Shown here in pieces: positions 23,201 to 38,200 of a DNA stretch of 64,000 nt. The position numbers and the translations under genes were made by a program. A model generated the notes under the pieces. It ran no database searches, was not told where the DNA came from, and saw only the letters and a list, made by a program, of their open reading frames with translations. How positions within the stretch are numbered: position 1 is the stretch's first letter; every line of letters begins with the position of its first letter. Origin of the DNA: Agrobacterium tumefaciens (GTDB taxonomy: Bacteria > Pseudomonadota > Alphaproteobacteria > Rhizobiales > Rhizobiaceae); the NCBI GenBank assembly GCA_017744915.1, contig JAGIAH010000005.1, forward strand, positions 62,001-126,000, written 5' to 3'.

Positions 23201-26200
23201 TCTGGCCGATCACAACGGCCTTGCACGCCCATATGTCGTGGCAACAGGTCTATCTGGTATTCGCCGGCCTCAACCTGCTGTTATGCCTGCCAATCCATGC
23301 TTGGCTGGCGCGGAACGCCTCCAGATATCGGGCAACGGGAAGACAGGCCGCCGCCCGGATCGAAGGGGCGTTGCCGGCAGCACGCCGCAAACTCGGGTTC
23401 CTTCTGATGGTTTCCGGCTTTTCCCTCATGTCGCTGGTCAGTTCCGCCGTGCTCGTCCACATGGTCCCGCTCCTGTCGGGGCTTGGGCTCGGCGCGACCG
23501 CAGCCGTTGTCGGAACGTTATTTGGTCCGTCACAGGTTGCGAGCCGGCTGATCAACATGGTTTTGGGAAGGAATGTCAAAGCGACCCATCTCGCCCTGAT
23601 CGCCGCCGGGCTCATCCCGGCAGGCGTGGTCATCCTCCTGCTGACGGCTCCCTCGGTGCCGGGCGCCATGTTGTTTGCGGTGATCTTCGGCATGGGCAAT
23701 GGCCTGCTCAGCATCGTCAGCGGCTCGCTGCCGCTATACCTGTTCGGAAGCGACGGGTATGGACAGCTTCAGGGAAAAACGATGGCGGCCCGCCTGATCC
23801 TCTCTGCCCTTGCGCCTTTCGTACTGGCACTGGCCATGTCAGGGGTCGGCATCACCGCGTCGCTGGCAATCACGGCGGCACTCGGCGGATTGGCGATCAT
23901 CGTGTTCGGCCAGGTTGCAAGGCTGCTGCGATAGGGCCGGATTACCGTGACCGCCTCGCCGTCAAAAGCAGCGCAACCGCGCAGGAATGATATCTTCCTG
24001 CGCCGGTCGCATTTCGTCATGGCTCAGCGGAGCGGGCCTATTTAGCCGCGCCCAGCGCCGTCAAAATCTCATAGGCTGCGGAGACACGTTCCTCATTGGG
24101 ATAGTTTTTATTGGCCAGAATGACGATGCCAAGTTTCTGCTTCGGAATGAAAGCCACATAGGCACCAAAACCATTGGTGGAACCGGTCTTGTTGATGAAG
24201 ACATCCTCGCTCGGTTTCAACGGGGGCGTGATCTCGGAGACCGGGACCGTCTTCAGCAAGGTGCCGGAATTTGTTTCGGTCAGCGTTTTCAACACGGCCG
24301 GCTGGGCATATTGCTCCCAGATCATGTCCTGCGTCATGGCGCCGACGCTGAAATATCCCGTATGGGTGTTGAGGACCGCCTGCCGGATTTTTCCATCCAG
24401 CTTTTCGAGCCCCATATTCGCATCGATGAAGCGGATCATGTCCTCTGCCGTCGACCTGACGCCATAGGCCTCCGAAGAGAGAATGGCCGGTGTCACGCGG
24501 GCCGGCTCGCCATTTCTTTTGTAACCCTGCGCATAATCGGCCATCTTTGCCTTGGGCACCACGGTGAAGGTGTTCTTCAGGCCAAGCGCCGGAAACAGCG
24601 TGTCCTGCATGGCGCTGTCAAAACCCCGGCCCATGGCCTTTGCGGTGATATATCCGAGCATTCCGATGCTGGGATTAGCATAGGTCCGGTGGGTTCCGGG
24701 CTTGTAGGAGGGTTTCCAGGCCTTGAGATAGGCCAGGAGCTGCTGTTCCGTCTCGACACTATCCGGCACCTGAAGCGGAAAGCCGCCGGCGGTGTGGGTA
24801 CCAAGATGCATCAGCGCGACATCGCCAAAGGGCCTGCCCTTCATGGAGGGAAGATAATCTTCAACCTTGCCGGACAACGAAAGCTGGCCATTCATTTCGG
24901 CATAGGTGCTGAGGGTGACGGTGAAGGTCTTGGAAATGGAACCGAGTTCGAAAAGCGTCTGCGGGGTAATGGGCTGGCCGGTGCTTTTGGACATGACGCC
25001 ATAGGTAAAGATGTGGTTTTCACCACCGACGCTGATGCCGACGGCGAGACCCGGAATGCCGTTTTTCTCCATGACGGGCCTGATCGCGGCATCCGTTATC
25101 GCTTTCAGCCGGGCATCATCGGCGGCGGAAGCCTGCGTGAACAGGCCCGTCGAGAGCAGGGCAGCCAGTGCGATATGTCTGCGATTAAATTTCATCTTTC
25201 GCGTTCTCCAAAACTTCAGGTGGATTTTTCGGCTGTTCGCCATCCCCAGCGAAAGAACGTTTAACCGCCCTACATTGCACGAACAAATCATGATATCTCG
25301 GAAGAGACACAAGAAAATCTAGGTCTTGAATGGTACGTCAATTTCTTCCGCTGAACGGCCTGAGGGCTTTCGAGGCATCGGCCCGGCACCTGAGCTTCAC
25401 GCGCGCGGCCATTGAACTGTGCGTAACGCAGGCGGCCGTGAGCCAGCAGGTGAAGGGGCTGGAAAAGCGGCTGGGCGTCGCCCTTTTCCAGCGGTTGCCA
25501 CGCGGCCTGAAGATCACCGCCGAGGGTGAGGCCCTGCTGCCGACCGTGACCAGCTCCTTCGACCAGATGGCGACGACGCTCGACCGGATCGAGGCCGGAC
25601 AGGTACGCGAATTGCTGTTTCTGGGCGTTGTCGGAACCTTTGCCGTGGGTTGGCTGCTGCCCCGGCTGAAGGCGTTTCAAAAACGCCATCCGTTCATCGA
25701 TGTCAGGGTTTCCACCAATAACAACCGGGTGGATATGGCAGCTGAAGGGCTGGATTTCGCCATTCGTTTCGGCCAGGGCTCCTGGCACGGCACGGATGCC
25801 TTCCGGCTTTTCGAGGCGCCGCTTTCGCCGCTCTGCACACCGAAGCTGGCCGAGGCGCTGAAATCGCCCGCCGACCTGATGGAAGCAACGCTGCTACGCA
25901 GCTACAGGGCCGATGAATGGAGCAACTGGTTTGCAGCGGCCGGGGTGACGCCGGCGGCGCAGGTGAATGCCGGCATTGTTTTCGATACGTCGCTCGGCAT
26001 GATGGAGGCAGCGTTGCAGGGGTTGGGCGTGGCGCTCGCGCCGCCATCGATGTTTTCGCGGCATCTGGCCTCAGGGGAGGTCATTCAGCCCTTTCCCGTG
26101 ACCATCTCGCTTGGAAGCTATTGGCTGACCCGGCTGCAATCAAAACCACCCACACCCGCGATGCAGGCATTTTCCGACTGGATGTTCGAGACCATCGGCG

Positions 26201-29200
26201 GCGCGTGAGCGAAGCTATATCAGGGCAAGCAGGACGCCGCCGGCCGCGCAGAGCGATACCACAGCCCATGGCGGGGTTTTCCAGACCGTCAGCAGGATGA
26301 AACCCGCAAGCGCAAGGGTGAAATCCTTCGGCGTGAAGATCGCGCTTGTCCAGACCGGATCATAAAGGGCTGCGCCGAGAATGCCGACGACAGCGGCATT
26401 GGCACCGCGCATGGCGGCCTGCGCCAGCCGGTATTTGCGGAAACCCTCCCAGAAGGGAAGCGCGCCGACCAGCAGCAGCATGCCCGGCAGGAAGATCGCG
26501 ACAAGGGCGATGGCCGCGCCGGCGATGCCATTGGGCTGCGGCCCCACCACAGCACCCAGATAGGCGGCAAAGGTGAAGAGCGGGCCGGGCACGGCCTGGG
26601 TGGCGCCATAACCGGCGATGAAGGCATCTTTTGTGACCCAGCCGGTGGCGACGACTTCCGATTGCAGCAGCGGCAACACCACATGGCCACCGCCGAAGAC
26701 CAGCGCGCCGGCGCGGTAAAAGGCATCAAACAAAGAGAGGCCCTGTGATGCCGCCACCGCCGCGAGCAGCGGCAGCAGGCCGAGAAGCAGGGCGAAACTG
26801 GCAAGCGCGACATATCCGACGCTTTTCGGCACCCGGAAGGCGAGATGGGTGGCCTGCCCTGCGGCATCGGAGCGACAGAAGACAAGCCCGGCCACGGCGC
26901 CGACGGCGAGCGCCAGTATCTGCCCGAAAGCACCGGCGACGAACACCACGCAGACGATGCCGGCCAGCGCGATGCTGGCGCGCTCACGATCCGGCGCAAG
27001 ACTTTTCGCCATGCCCCACACCGCCTGTGCCACCACGGCAACGGCGACGATCTTCAGCCCATGCAGGAGGCCTGTGCCGACCGGGCCTTCGATGGAGGCC
27101 GCGACCGTGGCAAAGAGAAGAAGAAGGATGGCGGATGGCAGGGTAAACGCCGTCCAGGCCGCCAGCGCCCCGAGCGGCCCGGCTCTGAGCAACCCCAGCG
27201 CAAACCCCACCTGGCTGGACGCCGGGCCAGGCAGAGACTGACAGAGCGCCACGAGATCGGCATAACCGGCCTCATCGATCCATTTGCGCCGCACGACCAG
27301 CTCATCGCGAAAATAACCGAGATGGGCAATCGGCCCGCCGAAGGAGGTGACGCCGAGCTTCAGGAAGGCCGCGAAAACCTCGCCGGGGGTTCCCTGTTTA
27401 CGGCTGTCCGCTTCGGTGCGCATTACCTGTGTTGACGATTTCACGAAGAACTCCCTGCGTGCAACGGCGATTCGTCAACACATATCGGCCTCAAAACGAT
27501 TTCGGTATCAGACACCATTATGACAGGGATATGAAGGGGCTGGTTGCACCGACGCCGGAAAGTCGCGCGCACTTTCCGGCGTCTCTGACTGTTATCCGGC
27601 GAAGGGCCTATCGCCCGGTCGGCAACAGATCGGCAAAGTGCGAAATCCAGCCATTTTCATCGGCGCCGCCGGAGAAACCCGTTGCCTCCCAGATGATGTG
27701 ATGCTGGTTGCTGCCGTTGCGAATGGTCACCGCGGCGGCGATGGGCGTCGGGGATCGCCAGGAAAAATTGCGGTTTGCCCCCGGCGCGAGATGGCTGAGC
27801 GATTCAAGCTGGACATCGTCGAGGAAAAGCACCGTGCTCATCTGGGTCTCATAGAGGTACTCCCATCGCGCCTGCGCCAGCGCGTTTGCTGCCGCAACGA
27901 GAAGGTTGCTCTCGCCGACGGGATCGGCCAGTGCGGCCAGACGCCATGCGGCGAAGATATTGGTGATTTCCTCCGTATCCAGCCCGAGGCTTGAGAGGAA
28001 CTCGATGGTCTGGTCATTGCCGAAGGCATTATAGCCCGCTTCACCGAAGGGCCGAATATGCTTGACCACGAAATTGCTGAGAAGTGGCATGTGTATCTCC
28101 TTTTTTGGATATGAGCCATCTGTTCCCGGACTTTGATGTGCGGGATCGCATGATGGGATTTGGTGTTGATTGGGTGCCGGGATATGGCCCGCGATCGATG
28201 GGATTGCGGTCGGCCCGACGGCTTAGCCGAAAGTTATGGCGACGCGGGCCGGCATGCCCAGAAACTCCTGGAGGCCGAGGCGCGTTCTGGCCCCGCCTCG
28301 CCCGGCCGGCCATGGATCGAGGATATGAAGTTCGAGATCCTTGCCCTTTACGGCGTAACCGTAGACGAGGTAGTAGTGGTGCTCCGTTCCGATCACGAAG
28401 ACGCGGTTGTTATCGATCTCGTGTCTGACGATGTCGGCCGTCAGAGCGTCGACGAAGTGACCGCCGGTCGTTGTGTGATCGAAGGCGTTCCACTGGCTCG
28501 ACACAAGCTTGACAATATTGCTGTCCGGATTGGCCCCGCCCATTTCATCGATGCCGGCGGATTGATCCAGAACCTGCGCCAGTTCCCAGCTTTCCCGAAC
28601 CTGAGGATCGACGGTCGCGAGCGCCTCGGTGTTGCGCCGTGCAATATCGTATTGCGAAGCTGCGGGAAGCCCATAAAAGGCCCGCACCATCTGTTCGACG
28701 GCGGCAAAGCACCAGGCGGGTGTGTCCTGGGGGACCAGAACGGGAGGGTCGTTGACTATCGGCATGGCCTTCTCCTTGAAAATCGCGGGCGGTGGCTGCG
28801 ATGGCAACCGGATGCCCGTCACTGATTCCGGGTGGGGTGAATGCTGAGGTTTCGGTGGCCGCCCTGCCGGCATCTGCGCCGGCAGGACATTTACCCATGA
28901 TCGCTTTTGCCGAAGGGGACGTCTTCCGGTACGGACCATGGTGGCGATTCCTGCCGGGCCGGAAAAGGAACGGCAGGCTCGCGGGATCAGCCCGTTTTGC
29001 TCAGGTCCTTGCGATAGGCCTGCAAAGACGCGATTTTTGCGTCCGCAGCGGCCTCGCGTTCGACGACGATGGCGCTGAGTTTCCCCGCGATCCCGGCAAG
29101 ATAGTTCGGCAACTCGCCGCTAGGGATATAGGTGCCCTGCAGCTTGTTCAGCGTCGACCACCCATCCGCAAAGCTGCGGTTGAACAGGTCGGAGACGATC

Positions 29201-32200
29201 ACCACCGCATGCCACTGGGCGGTCTGCCTGACGAAGAACTCGTCGACGGAGCGAACGAGCTGGGCGAAGCGGTTCTTGCGAATGACCTCCAGCTCGGCAA
29301 CATTGTCGATAGCCTTGATCTGGTGCTCGGCATCATCGGCAACGGCCTGCATGAAATCAGCGAAGCCTTTGAAGAAGAAGGCGATTTCTTGAATGATCTC
29401 CTTCATGCGTTTCAGCGCCGTGATGCTGACATTGAGCGACTGAACCGCGAGCTTGATCTTGTCGTCCTCGGCCTGCTTTCCTTTCAGGAGCGCATTGATC
29501 TTTATGAGTTCAGCGGTCTGGTTGCGGCGCTCCTTCTGATATGCTTCCGCCTTGTCGATCATCTGCATCTGGATTTCACGCAGGCTCGCCGCCTGCTGCT
29601 GCTGCTCATCGGTAAGCTTGCCCAGCCCTTTGTCGAGTGCATCGAGCGAAGCCTGCAGGCTGGAAACCAGGGTCTGCTGACCTGCAATCTTTTCCTCCTG
29701 CGCCTTCAGCTCCGCAGCGCGCGCGGTCAGGCGTTTATCGAGTTCGGCAAGCTCGACCGCCTTGCTCGATTCCGGATCGGCACCCTTGGCGTCCTTCGCC
29801 AGCGCCGACCTGTTGTCCTCCAGCACTTTGATATCCTTCTTCAAGGTATCGCGCTTTTCCTCGCTTTTGCGCAATTCGGCTTTCTGCTCGGAAAGTTTGC
29901 TCTGCGTTGCGGCGGCATCCGCCTTGTCGCCGCCCGTCGGCGTGCGGGAGCCGCCACCCTGCCCCTGCCCGTCAGTACCCTGGCCACCCTTGGACTGTCC
30001 CGAAAGCGCGCCACCGACCGAGGAGGCCAGCATGGAGGCCGGGCCGCCGGCGACCATGGCGATGGCGGGAACGACGCCTGAAATCATCTGCGCCCCGACG
30101 CGGACGATCGACATGACAAAAGCGCGGTCTTCTGCCGTATTGGCCCGCTTTTCATATTCACGGGCCTTCTTTTCGAATTCCGCGACCTCCGCCGTCAGTT
30201 CCTTCACGAGCGATTCAAGCTGCTCGCGCCGAGCATCGGCCTCCCGGATCTCCCGCTCCATCACCGCCTTGTCCTCGAGACGCCGGCTCAAGGCCGTTTC
30301 GCTCATGCTCGTGGTTTGGGTTATTTTTTCGATGATGGCGTCATAGGATTTCGCAACGGAAATGAGGTCGTCACGCACATCCAGTGCTTTATCGCGGATA
30401 TTCCGTGCCAGTGTTATCAGCTTGCTGGAGACGAACGCCTTGACCTCGGCCTGGTCATTTCCCTCCCGGACATCGAGCCATTCCGGGAAAAGATCGGCGA
30501 CGGATACGCCGATACGGTTGGCGACATCTATCGCGTGCCTCATGACCATTTCGCTCTTCTGCTGCGAAGTAATCAAGCCGTTCATGATCGCGGTGATGCG
30601 ATTTCGAATCTCGCTCTCCTCCTGCGGCGTGGTGTTGTAGGCTATGTAGAGCAGATCGATCGCGTTGTCGGTATCGCGCTTGGCGCGCTCGACATCGTAG
30701 GTTCCCTGAATCTTGTCGACATAGGATCGGACGAGCGCCGTATTCGACTTGGGAAGGCTGAAGTTCGGCTGCGAAACGATCGCTTCGACGTCGGCGTCGA
30801 TCGCGCTGTTGATCTGGGCGGCCCGGCTTTCAAAATTAACGACATTGTTCATTTTTAAAGACTCCTGTTGATGTGTGACTGGTTTCCGATGGGCATGTGA
30901 TTGCTCACGGCGAGCATCGACGCTTCGCCTCGTCCGGCAGGCCGGCTTCGGTGGAGGAAATGAATTGCGGCACGCTATCGGTCAGACCCGCGATTTCCTC
31001 GGACAGCCGCGTCACCTGGCGTATCTGCGCATCGTCGGGATTGACTTCACGCGCTTCCTGGAGGGCATTGGTGAAGTTGCCGACCTTGATGTTGAAGTCC
31101 TGAACCTTGACGTTGATGGTGGAAATCGCCGCCTTGAGCTTGATGATCTGCTCTTCGAGCTGATTCACGGCGTTCTGGTTTTCCGCGTGGCTCTGCCGCG
31201 CTGACTCAAGCTGGCGGCGAGTGTCTTCCAGCTGCTTGTGAACGCCCGCAAGGGCTTCCTCGGCACTGCGCAACCGGGGCTGCGCGGCACGGAGCTCCCG
31301 CTCCGCATCGTTCATCCAGCCCAGCGCCTTGACCATGGCTTCACCGGCCTGGCAAATCCCGGGCAGGAAGATGAGCACCTGGCTGCAGATTTTTACTCTT
31401 TTAGCCTGTTCCTCCGTTTCCCTTCGGGCTTTTTCGAAAGCGGCATAGCGGCTTCTGACATAGTCGCTCTCAGACTGGACCAGCTCCTCATAACCTTTCA
31501 CGCTGGCTTCGGATTGCACCACCTGCCGCTCCAGCTCGATCTGCAGGGACAAGGCCTGTCCCAGCGCCCGCTCGCGGTCGGCGCTGAGCTGCTGTTGCGC
31601 CGTCAGATGCTCCATCAGGCACACGGATCGGCGGCCGAGCAGTTCCCGGCTCGCTTCCGCCTGTTCAAGTTTGGACTGGAAGGCGGCCGCCTGCTCGCTG
31701 GTGAGGGCGGCGGCGTTCGCAAGGGTGGGCTGCCCCATGGACGGGATGTCAACCTGCATCGTGATGGCCACAAGGCCGGCAAAAATAACATGTCGAAGTT
31801 GCATTGTCTCAACCTCCTTCGGAGAATTCGGGGTGGGTAAAAGGCATGAGGCTTCCGTCCGGCATCGCTGTCGGCCGGTCATAAATCTGCTGGAAACATT
31901 CGGATATCAGGCAGCCTCGGATGCATCTTTCGCAATTCCGTCAAGACCGAAAAAAACAACCCTCAAAGATTGTACTTCCGGCAATCCAGCGAAAGATTGA
32001 GCATTCGAAGAAGTATTAAATTATGCAATGAAAACAGGCATTAAAATCATCGTTAATGCCGCTCCCGCAAACCGTTTCAAAAGGGCACATATTTTAACGC
32101 ACCCCTTAATACTCAATTTATGAGAGTGTTTTTTAATACCCCTCAACAGGGCGATGGGGGAGTGCAACAAATTGCACGCATCTTCCGAATCGGAACCTTT

Positions 32201-35200
32201 CGGCTGCCATGCCCGCGCCTTCGGCGGTCACCTCCAGCCAGCATAGCTCATGCCTTGGAATTCGCCATAAAGTAGCGAAGACCAGGAAGCCAAGGGAGAA
32301 AGGTATCCGGAAAAGCAGGCGCCCAGGATCCAAAGAAGCTCCCGAAAAGGGACCCTGTCCGGCCCACGCCGGACATGCTTCGAGAGAGGCTGGGCCCGCT
32401 TGCGGACCGAATCCTGAAAGACGACGCCTTTGGCGATGCTGTCATTCAGCTTTGCGCTCACATCCCGGCCGTCTTCAAGCAGGAACAGCGCCTTGTCCGC
32501 GCACTCGGCGATTTCGGCGCATTCGCCACCGTCATGTGCGCCGTCGGCCTTGCATCGGTGCCGGACGGGCAATTCACGCTGGCGGCCGTTCAGGCCGTCA
32601 CCGTGCCGTCCGGTTGGGTATCCAGCCGCAGGACACGCGCATTGATCGACTGGCTGGAACTGGAAAATGCCGCGCAGCGACACCCGCCGCGCGGCGACAA
32701 TCGCGAGCGGCCATGGTCATTGAGCAGCTGGCTGATTGCCGCAGTCGAGACGTTTGCCAGGACCTATCTTCTTGCGGCCTCGCCGTGGCAAATCTCCCCG
32801 GCAACGGAACCGGAGGAAGCGGCGATCCAGACACTTATCGATGGCGTGGGCTGGTTCCTGCGGCACGCAGGGGAGCTGCCTCTGCCATCGGAGGAAATGC
32901 GGATGTTCCTGGGACATGCACCCGGTTTTCCATTGCTGCTGGATCTGCTGTTCGCCGCCAGAACAGGCGGGGCCGATGCCACGGGTTTCGAATTTTCCCG
33001 CAAGGCGGCTGCGCGCTCCTATGGGATCAGCCGCGCCCATGTCACCGCCATAGTGGCCAGGGCCGAGCGGTTAGACATTTTGAGGCGAGACGGATCGCGA
33101 ATAATTCCGAGCGACCCGACATTACAGGATGTGCAGCGCGATCTGGCCTATCAGCTGGCATTCGTCGTCTTATGGATGGAGATCGCCAAAACCTCACGAT
33201 CTCCACCGTCCACCGACGTCCCGGAGAGCCTCTCCGGCTGGAACGCCTCCAGCAATCCACGATAGGGCTTGTTGATCGGTGTGGCATAGGCACCGCGCTT
33301 GGCCGTCGAAAGCCCCATGGACACCAGCGATTCCGCCTGTTTGACGGCGGCTGCGACACCATCGATCACCGGCACACCGAATTCGGCGCGCAGCTCGGCG
33401 GTAAGGTCTGCCATGCCGGCGCAGCCGAGAACGATAGCCTCCGCCCGGTCCTGCTTCAGGGCGAGCGCGATCTCCTGCCGCAGCCTGTCGCGGGCATTCG
33501 AAGCGGGATCTTCCAGCGACAGGACCGGAATATCGGCGGCGCGCACGTTGCAGCGGGCTGACATGCCATACCGATGAACGAGATGTTCGAGCGGCAGCCG
33601 CGAGCGTTCCATCGTCGTGACGATGGTGAATTTCTGCGCGATGAAGGCAGTGGCCGAGACCGCCGCCTCGCAGATGCCGATGACGGGGACGTCGGCCAGA
33701 GCGCGGGCGGCATCGAGCCCGGTATCGTCAAAACAGGCGATGACGGCGGCATCCGCACCCACTGTCGGGGCCTTGGCGAGTTCCATGAGCAGGCCGGGCA
33801 CGGCAAAAGCCTCGTCGTAATAACCTTCGATGGAGACGGGGCCCATGGAAGAGGTGACGGCGAGAATTTCCGTATCATGGCCGGCTGCGCGTGTCGCGGC
33901 GTCGGCGATCGTTGCTGTCATGGATTGCGTGGTGTTGGGATTGATGACGAGAATGCGCATTTGACGTTTCTTTATCCGCGTGAATGGCGGCGATTGAGCA
34001 TAACGATCAGGCCAAGCGTGGCCGCAATCACCAGGAAGGAAAACAGGGTTGTAACAGCCCCAAGCGCATAAAGCACCGGTGTCGTGACATTGGTGGTCAT
34101 GCCGTAGATTTCCAGCGGCAGCGTGTTGTAGGTGCCGGCGGTCATCAGTGTACGGGCGAATTCGTCATAAGAAAGCGTGAAACCGAACAGGCCGACACCG
34201 ATCAGGCTCGGCGCGATCATCGGCAGCACCACATGGGCGAAGGTCTGCCAGGAGGAAGCGCCGAGATCGCGCGCCGCCTCTTCATAGGAAGGCGAGAAGC
34301 GGTTGAAGACGGCGAACATGATGAGCACACCGAAAGGCAACGTCCAGGTGAGATGCGCGCCGAAAGCTGATGTATACCATGAAGGTTCAAGCCCAAGCTG
34401 TTGGAAAAGAACACCAATACCAAGCGAAATAATGATCGACGGCACCACCAGGCTGGCGACCGACAGGTAAAACAGCGGTGTCGCGCCGATGAATTTGCGC
34501 CGGAAGGCAAGACCTGCCAGAAGCGAAACCAAGACGGTGACGGCCATGACCATCAGCCCGAGGCCGAAGGAGCGTCGGAAGGAACCGCCGAAATCACCGA
34601 CGGCCTGCTGTTCGAAGAGATTGCCGAACCAGTGCAGGGACACGCCGTTCAGCGGGAAGGTCAGGCCACCATTCGGCCCCTGAAAGGCAAGGATGAGGAT
34701 GGCCGATAGCGGGCCATACAGAAACAGCACGAAGAGGGCGAAAAAGAAGGCGAGGATGTAAAATTCGCGGCCGCGTTTTTCCTGATGCATGGGATCAAAG
34801 CTCCTTGCGGATATCGACGATGCGCAGAATGCCCGCGACCATCAGAAGAACGAGGATGAGCAGGATGACGGCATTCGCAGCGGCGGCCGGATATTGCAGC
34901 AGCGACATCTGGTTCTTCATCATCAGCGCCACCGAGGCACTCTGGCCGCCGGACATGACCTGAACCGTGGAGAAATCCGCCATGACCAGCGTCACGACGA
35001 AAATGCTGCCGATGGCCATGCCGGGCTTGGCAAGCGGAATGATGACGTTGGCGAGCGTCTGCCAGCCCGTCGCGCCGGCATCCCGCGCCGCCTCGATCAG
35101 CGATTTGTCGATGCGCATCAGCGTGTTGAAGATCGGCGTGACCATGAACAGCGTATAAAGATGCACCATGGCCAGCACCACGGCGAAATCCGAATAGAGC

Positions 35201-38200
35201 AGCCATTCAATCGGCTCGGGAATGATGCCGGTGCCAACCAGCGCGCTGTTGACGAGGCCGTTTCGCCCGAGAACCGGAATCCAGGAGATCATGCGGATGA
35301 TGTTCGACGTCAGGAAAGGCACGGTGCAGACGAGGAACAGCACCATCTGCATGGTGGTGGTGCGAATGTGGAAGGCAAGGAAATAGGCGACCCAGAAACC
35401 GCAGAACAGCGTGATGGCCCAGACCATAGCGGCATATTTCAGCGTGTTGAGATAGGTCTGCCAGGTGACCCACGAGCCGAGCGTCTCCAGATAATTGAAG
35501 GTGACGAAATCGGGATACATCTGGGCGAAGTCATAGTCCCAGAAGCTGACGACGGCGATCATGAGGATCGGCAACAGCAGGAAAAAGCCGAGGATGAGGA
35601 AAAGCGGCAGGGCCTGCACATAGGACACAAGCTTCTGCGGCAGCGCGAAGCTGCTCGCCGGCCTATCCTTCTTCTCGCTGACGCCGATGAGCCTAACCGT
35701 CACCATGGGGGAGCCTTTCGCTGGATTTGCAGAAGTACCGGCAGCTTTCGCACCGGATAGTGTGTCAGACAAAGCTCTCTTCAAACGCGACGTCATCCTC
35801 AAGCTTGTCCCGAGGATCGAACCACGTTTGATGTGGTGGGTCGTTAGATTCTCGGGTCAAACCCGAGGATGACGGAGAGTTTAGAGGCTCTGTTGCTGTC
35901 AAGATCGGCAGCCAACGCCGCCGATCCTGTCTGTTTCGGGTACTAAGCGGCGATGAATTCGTTCCAGCGGCGGACCATGTAGCGGTCTTCGTCCATCACC
36001 GAGTTCCAGCAGGCGACCTTGCCCATGCGCTCCTCGAAAGAGCCGCCATCGCGCACGGCACCGGCCTTTTCCATGACCTTGCCATCGGGCGCGATGATAT
36101 CGCCCTGCGCGGGCTTGCCTTCCACCCAGTAACCCCACTCGTCGGCGGACATGTGTTCCTTCGCAGTTTCCATGGCGGCGGAATAATAACCCTGACGGTT
36201 GAGGTAGGCACCAACCCAGCCGGAAGTGTACCAGTTGATATATTCATAGGCCGCGTCGAGCTTTGCGCCCGAGAGGTGCTTGGCAAGGCCGAGACCGCCG
36301 CCCCAGGAGCGGTAGCCTTCCTTCAGTGGCTGGTATTTACAGGCGATGCCCTTGGAGCGGACCGCGGCAACGGCGGGCGACCACATGGACTGGATGATGA
36401 CTTCACCCGAGGCCATGAGGTTGACGCTCTCGTCGAAGCTCTTCCAGAAGGCGCGGAACTGGCCATCCTTCTTCGCCTTGATGAGGAAATCGATGGTCTT
36501 GTCGATCTCTTCCTTGGTCATGTTGCCCTTGTCGGCATATTTGATGTTGCCCATGGCTTCCATGATCATCGCCGCATCCATGATACCGATGGACGGGATG
36601 TTGAGGATCGAGGTCTTGCCCTTGAACTTCGGGTCCATGATATCGGCCCAGCTGGTGATATCGCGGCCGACGAGATCGGGGCGGATGCCGAGGGTGTCGG
36701 CATTGTAGATGGTCGGAACCATGGTGAAATAATCGGTCTCACCCTTGGCAAATGTCTTGTCGCCCGGCTTTTCGACGAAACCGACCGTGTGCGGCGCGGT
36801 GCCCTGCGCCACGACACTGTCCGGTTTCAGCTTGCCGTTTTTGAACAGCGGCACGATCTTGTCGTAATATTTGAGCTTCTTGATTTCCATCGGCTGGATG
36901 ACGCCGGCGGGATAGACCTTCTTCAGGATCCAGTATTCGATATCGGCGATGTCGTAGGAATTCGGCTGGGTGACGGCGCGTTGAGCCGCCGCATCCGAAT
37001 CCGTCGCTGTCATCTCGAGCGTGATGCCGAGATCGGCCTTGCACTTTTCGGCAATGGCATTGAGGTTCGACACGCCGGTGCCGAACTGGCGGATGGTGAT
37101 GGGGTTCTGCGCCCAGATGGTGGGGAAGCCGGTGATGAGGCCGGAGCCGATCGCCGCACCTGTCGCAGCCGCGCCCGCCTTCAGAAGGCCGCGGCGGGAC
37201 AGGCCCTTCTTGCTGTTGATGGTATCGGTCATTTCAAAGTTCTCCTCTGGTTATTTTTGGGTCACTTCTCTACCCGGCCGAGCACGATGGCATCGGCCGC
37301 ATTCCATGAAAGCGGTATGGCGTCGCCGGTCCTGACCGGATTTTCGAAGAAGGCGGCATCGCTGAGGATGACGTTGAAATCCTCGATGCCGGCGCCGGTG
37401 ACGGCGATTTTCACGCTTGCGCCGCGATACTCGACATTCGAGACGATGCCGGTGAAACCGAGGCCCGGCTGCTCCGCTTCGCCGACGCGCACCCGGTCGG
37501 TGCGGACCGCGATATCCACCGCGCCGTCATCTGGGGCCATACCGCTTGCGGTGAACGTGCCGCCGCCCGCCACTTCGAGTGTCACGAGATCGCCTGCCTT
37601 TTCCCGGTATCGGCCGGAAATGACGTTATGATCGCCCATGAAACGGGCAACGAAAGCGGTTGCCGGGCGCTCGAAAACCTCGCGTGGCGTGGCCGCCTGC
37701 TCGATGCGGCCGTCATTCATGACGACGATGATATCGGCGAGCGCCATCGCCTCTTCCTGGCTATGGGTGACGTGCACGAAGGTGATGCCGAGCGAGGTCT
37801 GCAGCTTCTTCAGCTCGGCGCGCATTCGGATCTTGAGGAACGGGTCCAGCGCCGAAAGCGGCTCGTCCAGCAGCAGCGCCTCGGGATCGGTGATGAGTGC
37901 GCGCGCCAGCGCCACGCGCTGTTGCTGCCCGCCGGAAAGCTGGGCCGGGCGGCGGCTGGCATAGGGTTCGAGCTGCATCAGCCGCAGCATCTCGAGCGCC
38001 TTGGCCCGCCGGTTCTCCTTGTCCGTGCCTTTCATCTTGAGGCTGAAGGCGACATTGTCGACAAGATCGAGATGCGGGAAAAGCGCATAGGACTGGAACA
38101 TCATCGCAGTACCGCGCCGGGCCGGCGGCAGATCGGTGACCACCACATTGCCGAGCCTGATGTCGCCGCTGGAAATGCTTTCGTGGCCGGCAATCATCCG